A stretch of 37,117 nt of DNA from contig CAJPNN010000010.1 in assembly GCA_905372035.1 (NCBI GenBank), positions 1-37,117 on the forward strand, in the 5' to 3' direction. Origin of the DNA: Bacillota bacterium. Its GTDB lineage: Bacteria > Bacillota > Clostridia > Peptostreptococcales > Anaerovoracaceae. The position numbers were made by a program, and so were the translations under genes. Under the pieces are notes generated by a model. The model had not been told where the DNA came from and searched no databases. It saw only the letters and a program-made list of their open reading frames with translations. Shown here in pieces: positions 15,852 to 24,358 of this stretch (positions are counted from its first letter, which is position 1; each line of letters opens with the position of its first letter).

Positions 15852-16410
15852 TTAATTCCAGTCCAGCATTGCTCTTTCTAACTCTGAAAAATTACAATTT
15901 GCTCTCCTGATAATTCCTGTTTTCTTTTGCTTTTGGTATAACTTTTCTACCTTTTTCAAAACCTTTGTTTTTACCTTCAAGCAAAAAGCATATTCTTTTT
16001 CAAATAAGTCTTTATATCTGATCTCCTCAAGCTCATCAAATTCAATTCTTTCATAACAACCGGTCGGTACAGGTATCATTTTCTTAATATCCAATATAGA
16101 CAATATGTGCATTTTTTCTTCATCAGAATAATATTTGTAAATATCTCCACTTATAACAATGCTATTATCAATCACCTCATAAATCAGAAAATGCTCATCA
16201 GAAACATTTTTCCATTTTTTTGTGTTTTTCCTTTGCAGAAGAAATTGGAATAAAGTAATTATAGTTTTCTATCCCAACGATAATTCCAACAAATGGTTTA
16301 ATACTGTTTCTATACAATGGGTTGTAATAAACTTCTGAATCTATTTGATTGAGATATTCAAGGTAATCAGGATTTACTGTATAAAATCCATATTTAATCG
16401 CTTCTGCCAT
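15852..16410 (-). pseudogene. toxN: ToxN/AbiQ-family type III toxin, interrupted by a one-base frameshift
   Basis: Two reading frames together make one ToxN/AbiQ-like endoribonuclease of 185 residues. The first (16410-16198) gives GFYTVNPDYLEYLNQ, then NSIKPFVGIIVGIENYNYF, then IPISSAKEKHKK. The second, entered at 16214 as WKNVSDEHFLIYEV, continues through ISGDIYKYYS and ILDIKKMIPVP to RAMLDWN at 15852. The switch occurs at a run of seven A on the minus strand (16221-16215); six would restore one frame. Lys38 (IKPF) and Ser57-Ser58 (PISS) occupy the positions of the active-site Lys and Thr/Ser of ToxN. AGGAG lies 6 bases before the ATG. As written, translation stops after 70 residues, so the toxin would be inactive unless slippage occurs or the extra base is a sequencing error. 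An independent start at the GTG at 16175 would give only the C-terminal half. Confidence 0.85.
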
Positions 16411-16421
16411 TGGCTTCTCCT

Positions 16422-16451
16422 AAAAAAGCAGAGAGGTTTTATCCTCTCTGC
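16422..16451 (-). terminator. Terminator between antitoxin RNA and toxin
   Basis: GCAGAGAGG and CCTCTCTGC form a 9-bp stem (11 with flanking A-T pairs) with loop ATAAAA, followed by TTTTTT on the minus strand. Partial read-through would supply toxin mRNA. Confidence 0.9.
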
Positions 16452-16457
16452 TTGCTT

Positions 16458-16536
16458 TAATGCTTCACCTTTGGGATATAGGTAGTGAGACACCTTCTTT
16501 AATGCTCCACCTTTAACGGTAGTGGGACACCATCTT
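16458..16536 (-). repeat. Two tandem antitoxin repeats of 37 and 42 nt
   Basis: Repeat 1 (16536-16500) and repeat 2 (16499-16458) share AAGA, GGTGTCYCACTACC, AAAGGTGRAGCATTA. Repeat 2 has 5 extra bases in the linker between the two halves. A third unit may begin with AAG before the terminator. Confidence 0.85.
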
Positions 16537-16547
16537 TGTTTATTGAA

Positions 16548-16576
16548 AGTATAACAAAGATTTTTAGAAATGTCAA
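16548..16576 (-). promoter_or_regulatory. Promoter of the type III toxin-antitoxin locus
   Basis: On the minus strand TTGACA (16576-16571, consensus) and TATACT (16553-16548) are separated by 17 bases. This is one of the strongest promoters in the window, as expected for an RNA antitoxin. Confidence 0.85.
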
Positions 16577-16605
16577 ATCAGCAAATTCCCTTTAGGTAAT
16601 TGTCC

Positions 16606-17781
16606 TCATTCAGGGATTACAACTTTGTCAAGAATGCCTGTTAGTTTTGCTATAACAAGTCCGTAATTTGACATCGGCACTAAACAGGCTTTCGCCTGTC
16701 TCACCCTCTCAAGTACATAATTTTTGTTAAACATACAGCTTCCGCAATGAATAATAAGATCATATTCCTTTATATTTTTCGGAAAATCTTTACCCGAAAC
16801 TACATCAATCGCAATCTCTTTTCCCAATTTTTTTCTCAACATTGCCGGAATTTTAACTCTTCCTATATCTTCTTCCACAGGTACATGACTGCATGCCTCC
16901 GCAATAAGGATCTTGGCATTCTTTTCGAGCATGTCTATGTGTTCTGCACCTCTTAAAAAATATTCGATATCTCCTTTATAGGCTGCAAACAATACCGAAA
17001 AAGATGTCAAAAGCGTCCCCTCTGGAATATCTTTATATATTTTTTCAAAAACTTTCGAATCCGTGATTACTAAATCGGGAGTATTTTTAAGTTTATAAAG
17101 GTCGGCCTTAAAACTGTCATCAGTCGTACAAAGAAAAGTTACTTTTCTGTCTATAAGCTCTCTCATAACCTGTACCTGCGGTAAAATGATTCTCCCTTCA
17201 GGTGCTTCCTTATCCTGCGGAATAACCAAAACCACGGTATCGTTTTCCTTCACCAAATCACCGACTATATATCCCTTCTGCTTATTTTTTCTCAGGGATA
17301 TCAATCTCCTTATAACTTCATCTTTTCCGCTGCCGGTTCCGGCACTGAAAAGTACGGGATCTTTCAACTCTTTAACAAGCTTTTTATATTCGACTTCATC
17401 AGCCTTGTTTAATATATTGATCACAGGAATTTTTCTTTTTTCAAGCTCATGCATAAACTTGTCATATCCGCAATTACTGTCTTCACCATATACCATAAGT
17501 GCAACATCCGCTCTTCTGATAGCTTCAAGCGTTTTTTTAACCCTGAGTTTACCAAGTTCTCCAACATCATCAAACCCTGCCGTATCTATGAAAAGAACAG
17601 GACCTAAACCGTGAATTTCCATAGCTTTTTCGACAGGATCCGTCGTAGTCCCCGAAATGTTTGAAGTAATGGAAATATCCTGTCCCGCTATAGAATTCAG
17701 TACGGAAGATTTACCGCTGTTTCCAACTCCCAATATTATGATGTGCAGTCTTTCCCCTTTAGGTACAGTCATCAGCTCCAT
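16606..17781 (-). CDS. hydF: [FeFe]-hydrogenase H-cluster maturation GTPase HydF
   Basis: HydF is the scaffold on which the di-iron subcluster is finished and from which it is passed to the hydrogenase. The 391 residues begin with a GTPase domain: P-loop GVGNSGKSS (residues 18-26), switch region SGTTTDPVEKAM, DTAGFDD and NKADE. The C-terminal cluster-binding domain has Cys297 (EACSHVP), Cys346 and Cys349 (HCGSC), matching the three known cluster cysteines. It is last in the order hydE, hydG, hydF and starts 11 bases after hydG ends. The type III toxin-antitoxin promoter begins 30 bases beyond its stop. Confidence 0.96.
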   Translation of the reverse strand: MELMTVPKGERLHIIILGVGNSGKSSVLNSIAGQDISITSNISGTTTDPVEKAMEIHGLGPVLFIDTAGFDDVGELGKLRVKKTLEAIRRADVALMVYGEDSNCGYDKFMHELEKRKIPVINILNKADEVEYKKLVKELKDPVLFSAGTGSGKDEVIRRLISLRKNKQKGYIVGDLVKENDTVVLVIPQDKEAPEGRIILPQVQVMRELIDRKVTFLCTTDDSFKADLYKLKNTPDLVITDSKVFEKIYKDIPEGTLLTSFSVLFAAYKGDIEYFLRGAEHIDMLEKNAKILIAEACSHVPVEEDIGRVKIPAMLRKKLGKEIAIDVVSGKDFPKNIKEYDLIIHCGSCMFNKNYVLERVRQAKACLVPMSNYGLVIAKLTGILDKVVIPE

Positions 17782-17792
17782 AAAATATCCCT

Positions 17793-19205
17793 CTATATCC
17801 TGAAATCTCTTTTTCCTTTTTTTATACTGTCAAGGTTGTTTCTGACAAGCTCTCTTATTTTTTCGTTCGGTATCAGATCCAACTGGGAAATTATCATATT
17901 TTCACCCATATCCCTTGTATTTTCCTCTGCATAATCCTGCAAATATTCCTCAAGCGTAAGAAGTGCATTCGGATGACAACAGTTCGCTATCTGACCGGAT
18001 TTAACAAGACTCATAAATCTGTCTCCCGTTCTTCCCTCTCTATAGCATGCAGTACAAAAGCTTGGAACAAAATCCATATCCATAAGCCATTTTACAACCT
18101 CATCAAGCGTCCTATCGTCATTTACTTCAAACTGCCTTGAGTCCCCTTTTTCTTCCTCAACATATCCGCCCACACTGGTCTTCGATGCTCCCGATATCTG
18201 TGAGATTCCGAGTTGCAAAACTTTTTCTCTCACACTTTGCGATTCTCTTGTAGAAACTATCATGCCCGTATACGGCACAGCCAGCCTCAAAACCGCAATA
18301 ATCTTCATAAATATGTCATCAGAAATTGCATTCTTAAAATTTTTCGGATCTATGTCGTCCGCCGGTCTTATCCTCGGCACACTTATTGTATGCGGTCCCA
18401 CCCCTTTTGCTTTTTCCAGATGTTCAGCATGCATTAAAAGTCCGACGAAATCATATTTATAAAGATTCAGTCCGAATAATACCCCGAGCCCGACATCATC
18501 TATGCCTCCGTCCATCGCTCTGTCCATAGCTTCGGTATGATACGCATAATCATGCTTAGGGCCTCTGGGATGCAGTTTTTCATAAGTTTCCCTGTGATAG
18601 GTTTCCTGAAACAATATATATGTACCTATTTCCGCCTCTTTAAGTTTTCTGTAGTTTTCAACCGTAGTAGCTGCAATATTAACATTGACTCTTCTTATCG
18701 TTCCGTTTTTATGCTTTATTCCGTAAATTGTATTTATGCACTCTATTATATACTCTATAGGATTGTTTACAGGATCTTCTCCCGCCTCAAGCGCAAGCCT
18801 CTTATGTCCCATGTCTTGAAGTGCAATAACTTCTTTTTTTATTTCATCCTGCGTAAGTTTTTTCCTGACAATATGTGCATTTTCTCTATGATATGGACAG
18901 TAAACACAGCCGTTTACACAATAATTTGAAAGATAAAGCGGAGCAAACATAACTATTCTGTTACCGTAAAATTTTTCTTTTACTTTTTTTGCAAGTTCAA
19001 ACATCTTTTCATTAAGGTCGGCAATATCACATTCCAAAAGAATCAAAGCTTCCCTGTGCGTAAGCCCCTTGCAAAGTGCCGCTTTTTCAATCAAAACTTC
19101 AATAAGTTCCCTGTTGTTCTTATTGTTCTCAGCGAATTCCAAGCTTTGCAGAATTTCATTATTGTCTATAAAGTCTTCCGCTCTCTCAGACATCACATCA
19201 TACAT
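17793..19205 (-). CDS. hydG: [FeFe]-hydrogenase H-cluster radical-SAM maturase HydG
   Basis: HydG cleaves tyrosine to supply the CO and CN ligands of the H-cluster. The radical-SAM motif is CVNGCVYC (CX3CX2C), and the C-terminal second cluster motif is CTAC followed, 22 residues later, by Cys in ANCCHPNAL (CX2CX22C), which is diagnostic for HydG. I chose the ATG at 19205 (MYDVMSERAEDF, 470 residues) because GAAGGA lies 7 bases upstream; the frame is open to 19238 but without a better site. It lies between hydE and hydF. Confidence 0.96.
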   Translation of the reverse strand: MYDVMSERAEDFIDNNEILQSLEFAENNKNNRELIEVLIEKAALCKGLTHREALILLECDIADLNEKMFELAKKVKEKFYGNRIVMFAPLYLSNYCVNGCVYCPYHRENAHIVRKKLTQDEIKKEVIALQDMGHKRLALEAGEDPVNNPIEYIIECINTIYGIKHKNGTIRRVNVNIAATTVENYRKLKEAEIGTYILFQETYHRETYEKLHPRGPKHDYAYHTEAMDRAMDGGIDDVGLGVLFGLNLYKYDFVGLLMHAEHLEKAKGVGPHTISVPRIRPADDIDPKNFKNAISDDIFMKIIAVLRLAVPYTGMIVSTRESQSVREKVLQLGISQISGASKTSVGGYVEEEKGDSRQFEVNDDRTLDEVVKWLMDMDFVPSFCTACYREGRTGDRFMSLVKSGQIANCCHPNALLTLEEYLQDYAEENTRDMGENMIISQLDLIPNEKIRELVRNNLDSIKKGKRDFRI

Positions 19206-19259
19206 TTTGCAATCCTTCTTTCCTTTCACATAATACAATATAACATATGTATGCCTCGG

Positions 19260-20297
19260 CTAAATAAAATCTCCTCGCACAAATGATATTTCATAACCTA
19301 TCGACTTCATCTCTTCCCGGAGTTCCATGATTCCTTCCAAAGCTTCAAGACCTTTATTAGCCTTATTATCATAAAGCTGATAACAATCACGTATATTGAC
19401 AGGAGAAATATTCGGCATTATCACATTTGCCCCCGCAAGTATCCCTTTTTTTCTTCCGTCATCAGAAAGTGTAGCTAAAGCCGTCGTCGCAGGAATCATA
19501 ACTCCCGGTACAGCAAGTCTTATAAGTGAGATAAAAAAAAGAGTTTTATTCAAATCACCCTTTTTTTCACTGTGAAAAGGTGTATCCTTATGTGGCAAAA
19601 ATGGCCCGATACCCACCATTTCAGGCTTGATTTTACAAATATACTCCATATCCATAGCAAGCGAAAGCGGCGTTTGCCCCGGAGAATCCACCATAAATCC
19701 TACTCCTGTCTGATACCTGTTTTCCTTAAGCACTTTTATACATTCCATACGCTTTTTCAAACTTTGTTCTTTTCCATGTAAGAAATCATAATGTTCTTCA
19801 AGAGCTGTTTCATGCCTTAAAAGATATCTGTCGGCACCGGCTTCTTTCCATCTGCAATAATCGTCATGCTCCCTTTCTCCCAACGAAAGAGTAAGTGCAC
19901 AATCCCGAAATTCCGTCTTTATCATCTTTATAATGGATGAAATTCTGCCTTCCGTAAAAAACAAATCTTCTCCGCCCTGAATTACAAAAGTCCTGAAACC
20001 CGCTTCATATGCATTACGGCAAGATGCCATAACTTCTTCCGAAGACAATCTGTACCTTTCAATATTATTATCTCTTCTTATTCCGCAATAAAGACAGTTA
20101 TTTTTACAATAGTTTGTAAGTTCGATAAGACCCCTTACATACACCTTGTTGCTGAAATATTTGTTCTGAACTTCCCTCGCCTTTGAGAAAAGCCAATCAA
20201 GATCTATCTCTTTCCAATCGGTAATAAGCTCTTCCCATGAGGAAACCGAAACCTTTTCTCCTTTAGAAACAGCCTCTATTACCCTTTTATTTTCCAC
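19260..20297 (-). CDS. hydE: [FeFe]-hydrogenase H-cluster radical-SAM maturase HydE
   Basis: HydE is the radical-SAM enzyme that helps build the dithiolate bridge and iron precursor of the H-cluster. The cluster motif is CKNNCLYC (CX3CX2C) followed by GIRRDNN, and FVIQGGED and GIGPFLPHKDTPF are typical of HydE. The second, non-essential cluster motif seen in some HydE proteins (CX7CX2C near the C terminus) is missing here; only one Cys (IRDCYQLYD) remains. I favour the GTG at 20297 (345 residues) because GGAGGGAG is upstream of it and it fits the family's N terminus. An ATG at 20330 would extend further into the protease gene. The start overlaps that gene's stop. Confidence 0.93.
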   Translation of the reverse strand: MENKRVIEAVSKGEKVSVSSWEELITDWKEIDLDWLFSKAREVQNKYFSNKVYVRGLIELTNYCKNNCLYCGIRRDNNIERYRLSSEEVMASCRNAYEAGFRTFVIQGGEDLFFTEGRISSIIKMIKTEFRDCALTLSLGEREHDDYCRWKEAGADRYLLRHETALEEHYDFLHGKEQSLKKRMECIKVLKENRYQTGVGFMVDSPGQTPLSLAMDMEYICKIKPEMVGIGPFLPHKDTPFHSEKKGDLNKTLFFISLIRLAVPGVMIPATTALATLSDDGRKKGILAGANVIMPNISPVNIRDCYQLYDNKANKGLEALEGIMELREEMKSIGYEISFVRGDFI

Positions 20298-21489
20298 TCT
20301 CCATATCTCCCTCCAAAACGGTCTTGGCACGTTCTAAGACCTCATCCGTCTTGTCATCAGGTTTTGCCTCGACCTTTATATCCGGCTCGACACCTTTGCT
20401 GTGGATCGATTTGCCCTTTGGTGAAAAATACTCCATAATGGTGAGTTTGATCCCGTCACCGTCAGGCAATCTTAATGTTGATTGAATTATACCCTTACCG
20501 AAGGATTTTGAACCGATAATTTTACCTGATTTTGTATCTTTTACTCCTGCCGCAATCATTTCGGATGCGGATGCCGAATATTTGTTTATAAGCAGTACAT
20601 ACGGTTTATCCAAACGATTTGCATCCGATTTATATTCTTCTCTCTTCCCTATATTGTCTTCAGCATAACAGATAATACCTTTTCCCATAAGTTCATCAGC
20701 CACTTCCATAGCCTCTTTCACATATCCGCCTCCGTTATATCTCAAATCTATTATATATCCCTGCACTCCCTGCTTTTTCAAAAGTGCGGATTTCATCCTG
20801 AAATCTCTTGCCACTCTTTCATGGAATGCCGTTATCCTTATATATCCTATCTTTTCTTCATTTTTTCCATAAATGATTTTTGAATAAACCGAAGTGCTTT
20901 CTATAACACGTCTTACAAGATTAAATTCCTTGGTTTCACCCGTAGTCTCCTGTTTTATCAAAAGTTTTACGGATGTACCTTCTTTTCCTCTCATCGCTTT
21001 TGATGCTTCCGTAACCTTATCTCCGCTGTAGATTTTTCCGTCAACTTTTAAAATTATATCGCCCTTTTTTATTCCCGCCGCCTTTGCCGGACCTCCATCA
21101 AACACTTCGGTTATTACAATCTGATTGTTGCTGTTTTTTTCAAGCACGGTTCCTGTTCCCACGTAGTTGTCCGCACTTTCCTTAAGCATATTATCATATT
21201 CTTCTTTTGTCATGTACTCGGAATACGGATCGTTCAATCCTTTAAAAAGCCCCTTATACATTGAAGTGTAAAGCTTTTTTTTATCAACCGGTTTGTAATA
21301 ATTTTTTTCTATCATATTTTCAAGCTGATACAGCTTATTATATCTCTCATCAAGCACCTTATAATACTGTATTTTAGTGAGTCTCAATGAGCCTCCGAAA
21401 ACTTTGGACATACTCATACTTCCCGCACTTCCTATTATGAGTCCTATAATAAGAGCTGCGATAACTTGTTTTTTTAATCTTTTATCCAT
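20287..21489 (-). CDS. S41-family C-terminal processing protease
   Basis: This is 400 residues with an N-terminal membrane anchor or signal (KKQVIAALIIGLIIGSAGSM), so the protein acts outside the membrane. A PDZ domain follows (about residues 105-190, GGPAKAAGIKKGDIILKVDG), then the S41 peptidase domain with IDLRYNGGGYVKEA. The catalytic Ser lies in YSASASEMIAAG and the Lys in GSKSFGKG, so the Ser-Lys dyad is intact. Relatives trim envelope proteins or wall enzymes. It starts 1 base after recJ ends and overlaps hydE. Confidence 0.94.
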   Translation of the reverse strand: MDKRLKKQVIAALIIGLIIGSAGSMSMSKVFGGSLRLTKIQYYKVLDERYNKLYQLENMIEKNYYKPVDKKKLYTSMYKGLFKGLNDPYSEYMTKEEYDNMLKESADNYVGTGTVLEKNSNNQIVITEVFDGGPAKAAGIKKGDIILKVDGKIYSGDKVTEASKAMRGKEGTSVKLLIKQETTGETKEFNLVRRVIESTSVYSKIIYGKNEEKIGYIRITAFHERVARDFRMKSALLKKQGVQGYIIDLRYNGGGYVKEAMEVADELMGKGIICYAEDNIGKREEYKSDANRLDKPYVLLINKYSASASEMIAAGVKDTKSGKIIGSKSFGKGIIQSTLRLPDGDGIKLTIMEYFSPKGKSIHSKGVEPDIKVEAKPDDKTDEVLERAKTVLEGDMESGK

Positions 21490-21490
21490 C

Positions 21491-23209
21491 TCACTCCACC
21501 CTCTCTTTTGTAAATTCTCCTGCTCTTTTTATATCTATTACTTTAATTTGTATATTAACATTACCGTTAAATTTATTTTTTTCTATATATCCCACAACGT
21601 CCACTCTTATCCCTTTATGTATTATTCCTTCATATTCTCCCGCTCTTTGGAAAAGAATGCAGTTTACCGATGTCAGACCCGGAAAATCCAAGGAAAAACG
21701 CACATGTTTTGCTTCTTCTCCTATGTAGTTGTAATTAAGTATATAGCCGTTTCTTACGAGAAATACGGGCTTTTCGTTCTGATATCCGAAAGGCTCGAGC
21801 TTATCTATATCATCACAGAATTTTAAATTGAAATCTTTCGGTGATACCTCACCGTCAATTTTAATTACTCTCATAAACATTCCGGTATCATCTTTGATTT
21901 CGTTATTTAGAGATTCGTTAAGTCCGTTTCTCAATTCATCTATATTGTCTTCTTTTATTGAAAATCCGCAGGCTCCTGCATGTCCGCCGAATTTTTCAAA
22001 CAGTCTTTCATATTTCTTCAGAAGCATATGTATATTTATATTTTCTATACTTCTCGCCGTACCTTTAAAAATCCCTTCCTTGCCTCGTGTAACGATAGCT
22101 GCGGGTCGTGAATATTTTTCTTTAAGTTTGCCTGCAACAATTCCGGTGACTCCTTCATGTGCATCATCGGCATATATCAGTAAAAATCTGTCGTTCAAAT
22201 GTTTATGCTCAACAATCTCACAACATCTGTCAAAAGTTTCCTCCTGAATTTTTTTTCTTAAGGTATTTTTTTCGATCAACTTATCCACGTATTCATTGAT
22301 TTTATCCATATCCGTTGATAACAACAATTCTACACAAAATCCGGCATCATCCATTCTTCCCGCCGCATTGATATGCGGCACAACCAGATATGCAAGCTGC
22401 TCGGAATTTATTTCTCCGAGATTTATACCCGTACGTTCTATCATCTCTGCAAGACCTTTTCTTCGTCCTTCCCTTATAACCGGAAGTCCGTATTTTATCA
22501 ATGTCCTGTTTTCACCGCAAAGCGGAACTATATCTCCTATAGTGGCAATTGCGACTAAATCCAAACAATTTACCAATACGGTTTTAGGTAAGCCCGCTTT
22601 TCTCTGTATTGCCTGTGCAATCTTAAAAGCTACACCGCAACCGCAAAGCTCTTTAAAAGGATATGTACAATCTTCCTGCTTGGGGTTTATCACCGGACAT
22701 GGAGGCTTTTCATCGCTTAATGCATGATGATCCGATACTATTATCTCTATCCCCAAACTTTTTGCATATGAAACCTCATTGACCGACACACTCCCGCAAT
22801 CGACCGTTACAATGATATCAGCTCCCATATCATATATTTTATCAACAGCCGATATGTTGAGTCCATATCCTTCTTCGAATCTGGACGGAAGATAATACAT
22901 AACATTATCAGATATATACTTTAAGATCTCTACTAAAAGAGATACTGATGTAACCCCATCAGTATCGTAATCTCCATAAACACAAATTTTCTTTCCCATA
23001 TCGGCTCCGCTTAAAATAAGCTCAACCGCTTCTTCCATATCCTTCATTAAAAAAGGGTTGTGGGTAACCTGAGGTTTCATTGATATAAATTCCGAAGCCT
23101 CTTCAAATGAACTTACTCCTCTTGCATTCATTATTCTCTGAATAACGGGATTCAGTGCCAATCGCTTATCTATTACATCTCCTCTTTCGATCACCCATTT
23201 CTTGTCCAT
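21491..23209 (-). CDS. recJ: Single-stranded-DNA-specific exonuclease RecJ
   Basis: RecJ degrades single-stranded DNA 5' to 3' in recombination and repair. The 572 residues contain the DHH-family motifs DYDTDGVTS, the adjacent VTVDCGS, the signature VSDHHALSD, and the DHHA1 motif GGHAGACGFS. The last 100 residues form the OB-like domain (KPVFLVRNGYILNYNYIG). The length fits the short Firmicute form. It lies between the EnvC-like gene and the S41 protease with gaps of 1-3 bases, so it is co-transcribed with wall-related genes. Confidence 0.95.
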   Translation of the reverse strand: MDKKWVIERGDVIDKRLALNPVIQRIMNARGVSSFEEASEFISMKPQVTHNPFLMKDMEEAVELILSGADMGKKICVYGDYDTDGVTSVSLLVEILKYISDNVMYYLPSRFEEGYGLNISAVDKIYDMGADIIVTVDCGSVSVNEVSYAKSLGIEIIVSDHHALSDEKPPCPVINPKQEDCTYPFKELCGCGVAFKIAQAIQRKAGLPKTVLVNCLDLVAIATIGDIVPLCGENRTLIKYGLPVIREGRRKGLAEMIERTGINLGEINSEQLAYLVVPHINAAGRMDDAGFCVELLLSTDMDKINEYVDKLIEKNTLRKKIQEETFDRCCEIVEHKHLNDRFLLIYADDAHEGVTGIVAGKLKEKYSRPAAIVTRGKEGIFKGTARSIENINIHMLLKKYERLFEKFGGHAGACGFSIKEDNIDELRNGLNESLNNEIKDDTGMFMRVIKIDGEVSPKDFNLKFCDDIDKLEPFGYQNEKPVFLVRNGYILNYNYIGEEAKHVRFSLDFPGLTSVNCILFQRAGEYEGIIHKGIRVDVVGYIEKNKFNGNVNIQIKVIDIKRAGEFTKERVE

Positions 23210-23212
23210 CTG

Positions 23213-24358
23213 TTACAACCACCCCATAGGATTCTTATAATCACCGTTCACACGTACTTCAAAATGAAGATGCGGTCCCGTTGCACGCCCTGTACTTCCT
23301 ACATAAGAAATCACCTGTCCTTTTTGAACTTGAGTCCCCGTACTCACTGCAATTCGGCTGTTATGAGCATACAACGTGACTATTCCTCCCCCGTGGTCTA
23401 TCATAACCATGTTTCCATAGCTGCCGGCAGCTCCCGCTTTTATGACGGTTCCCGCATTTGCAGCCTTGACAGGTGTTCCCGAAGATGCGGCAATATCAAT
23501 TCCTGTATGCAGTTTACGCTCTTTTAAGACCGGATGTATCCTATATCCGAAAGGTGATGTAATCTTTCCTGTTACGGGCCAAATGAAAACACCTCCCGTA
23601 TACTGGGTTCCCTTGCTTTGCAGTCTTCTTATCTCGCTTGTTATCCTGTTGGCCTCTTGATTCAGTGCATCTATCTCTTCAGCCAATTTTTTATTATCTA
23701 AAGCTACCTGATTCTTGAGAACTGCAATGTTATGCTGGCTGTTCGCCAAATTATTTTTTTTGTTTTCATGTTGCGTCTGTTGTTTTTCCAACGTATTCTC
23801 AAGGCTTGCCAATCTCTGTTTTTCTTTTCCTATCAAATCCTTGTTATCTTTAAGTCTATTAAGCATTTTTGTATCGTTGTCATAAATTTTTTCGACCATA
23901 TCCATATTGCTCATAAAATCTGTAATGCTTTCAGACCCGAAAATCACTTCCAAAACACTGATACCGCTGTCGTTCAGATACATGCTCCTAAGCCTCGCAT
24001 TGAGAGCCTTCGACTGTTCGCTGACCATTTGCTCCGCCCTTGCAAGCTTTCCCTGTACTTCAACAACTTTAATTTTTGTATCTTGTATATTCCCCTCAAG
24101 CTTTTTTATAGAGTTTTCCGTTTCATTTATATCCTCTTGTATCTTTATTATCTGATTGGTAAGACTCTTTTCCTTCTGTTTTCCCTCTTTCAGCTCCTTA
24201 CGAGTCTTATTAAGCTTATTTTGAACATTCTTAAGTTTATCATGATTGCTTGCAAAAACAATAGTTCCCGCAAGCAATGTCGCTATAACAATAAATGTCA
24301 ATGAAATTTTAAATCTTCTGCTAAAAATAATAATCTCCTCCCAACATCTATTTGTCAA
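23213..24358 (-). CDS. EnvC-like M23 (LytM) protein with coiled coil
   Basis: This is 381 residues: a signal/anchor segment (ISLTFIVIATLLAGTIVFA), a long coiled coil (about residues 35-250, rich in Lys, Glu, Leu), then an M23 peptidase domain (about 265-381). The domain keeps HTGIDIAASSGTPVKAA, with His and Asp as metal ligands, and GPHLHFEV, so catalytic zinc binding seems possible, unlike degenerate E. coli EnvC. Placed directly after ftsE-ftsX, it is probably the extracellular wall hydrolase or activator gated by FtsEX. The frame starts with TTG at 24358 (GAGGAG upstream), overlapping the ftsX end by 11 bases. A second strong site, GGGAGGAG, lies inside the reading frame before an ATT codon. 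Confidence 0.9.
   Translation of the reverse strand: MTNRCWEEIIIFSRRFKISLTFIVIATLLAGTIVFASNHDKLKNVQNKLNKTRKELKEGKQKEKSLTNQIIKIQEDINETENSIKKLEGNIQDTKIKVVEVQGKLARAEQMVSEQSKALNARLRSMYLNDSGISVLEVIFGSESITDFMSNMDMVEKIYDNDTKMLNRLKDNKDLIGKEKQRLASLENTLEKQQTQHENKKNNLANSQHNIAVLKNQVALDNKKLAEEIDALNQEANRITSEIRRLQSKGTQYTGGVFIWPVTGKITSPFGYRIHPVLKERKLHTGIDIAASSGTPVKAANAGTVIKAGAAGSYGNMVMIDHGGGIVTLYAHNSRIAVSTGTQVQKGQVISYVGSTGRATGPHLHFEVRVNGDYKNPMGWL

Larger units (their letters stand above)
16422..16541 (-). ncRNA. toxI: Type III antitoxin RNA (ToxI-like) with two repeats
   Basis: A strong promoter drives an RNA of about 120 nt holding two tandem repeats (16536-16500 and 16499-16458). It ends in a terminator hairpin that stands 11 bases before the toxin start. 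Each repeat can fold as an H-type pseudoknot. Stem 1 is GGU with ACC. Stem 2 joins the CCAC (repeat 1) or UCAC (repeat 2) loop segment to GUGG or GUGA further on. The paired change C-G to U-A between the repeats supports this fold. In known type III systems such RNAs are cut by the toxin into single repeats that bind and inhibit it, and the terminator sets the RNA-to-toxin ratio. Confidence 0.85.

Noticed and set aside
16422..16541. CRISPR array
   Set aside because: Two direct repeats are present, but they are adjacent without spacers, they precede a terminator and a ToxN-like gene, and no cas genes are present.
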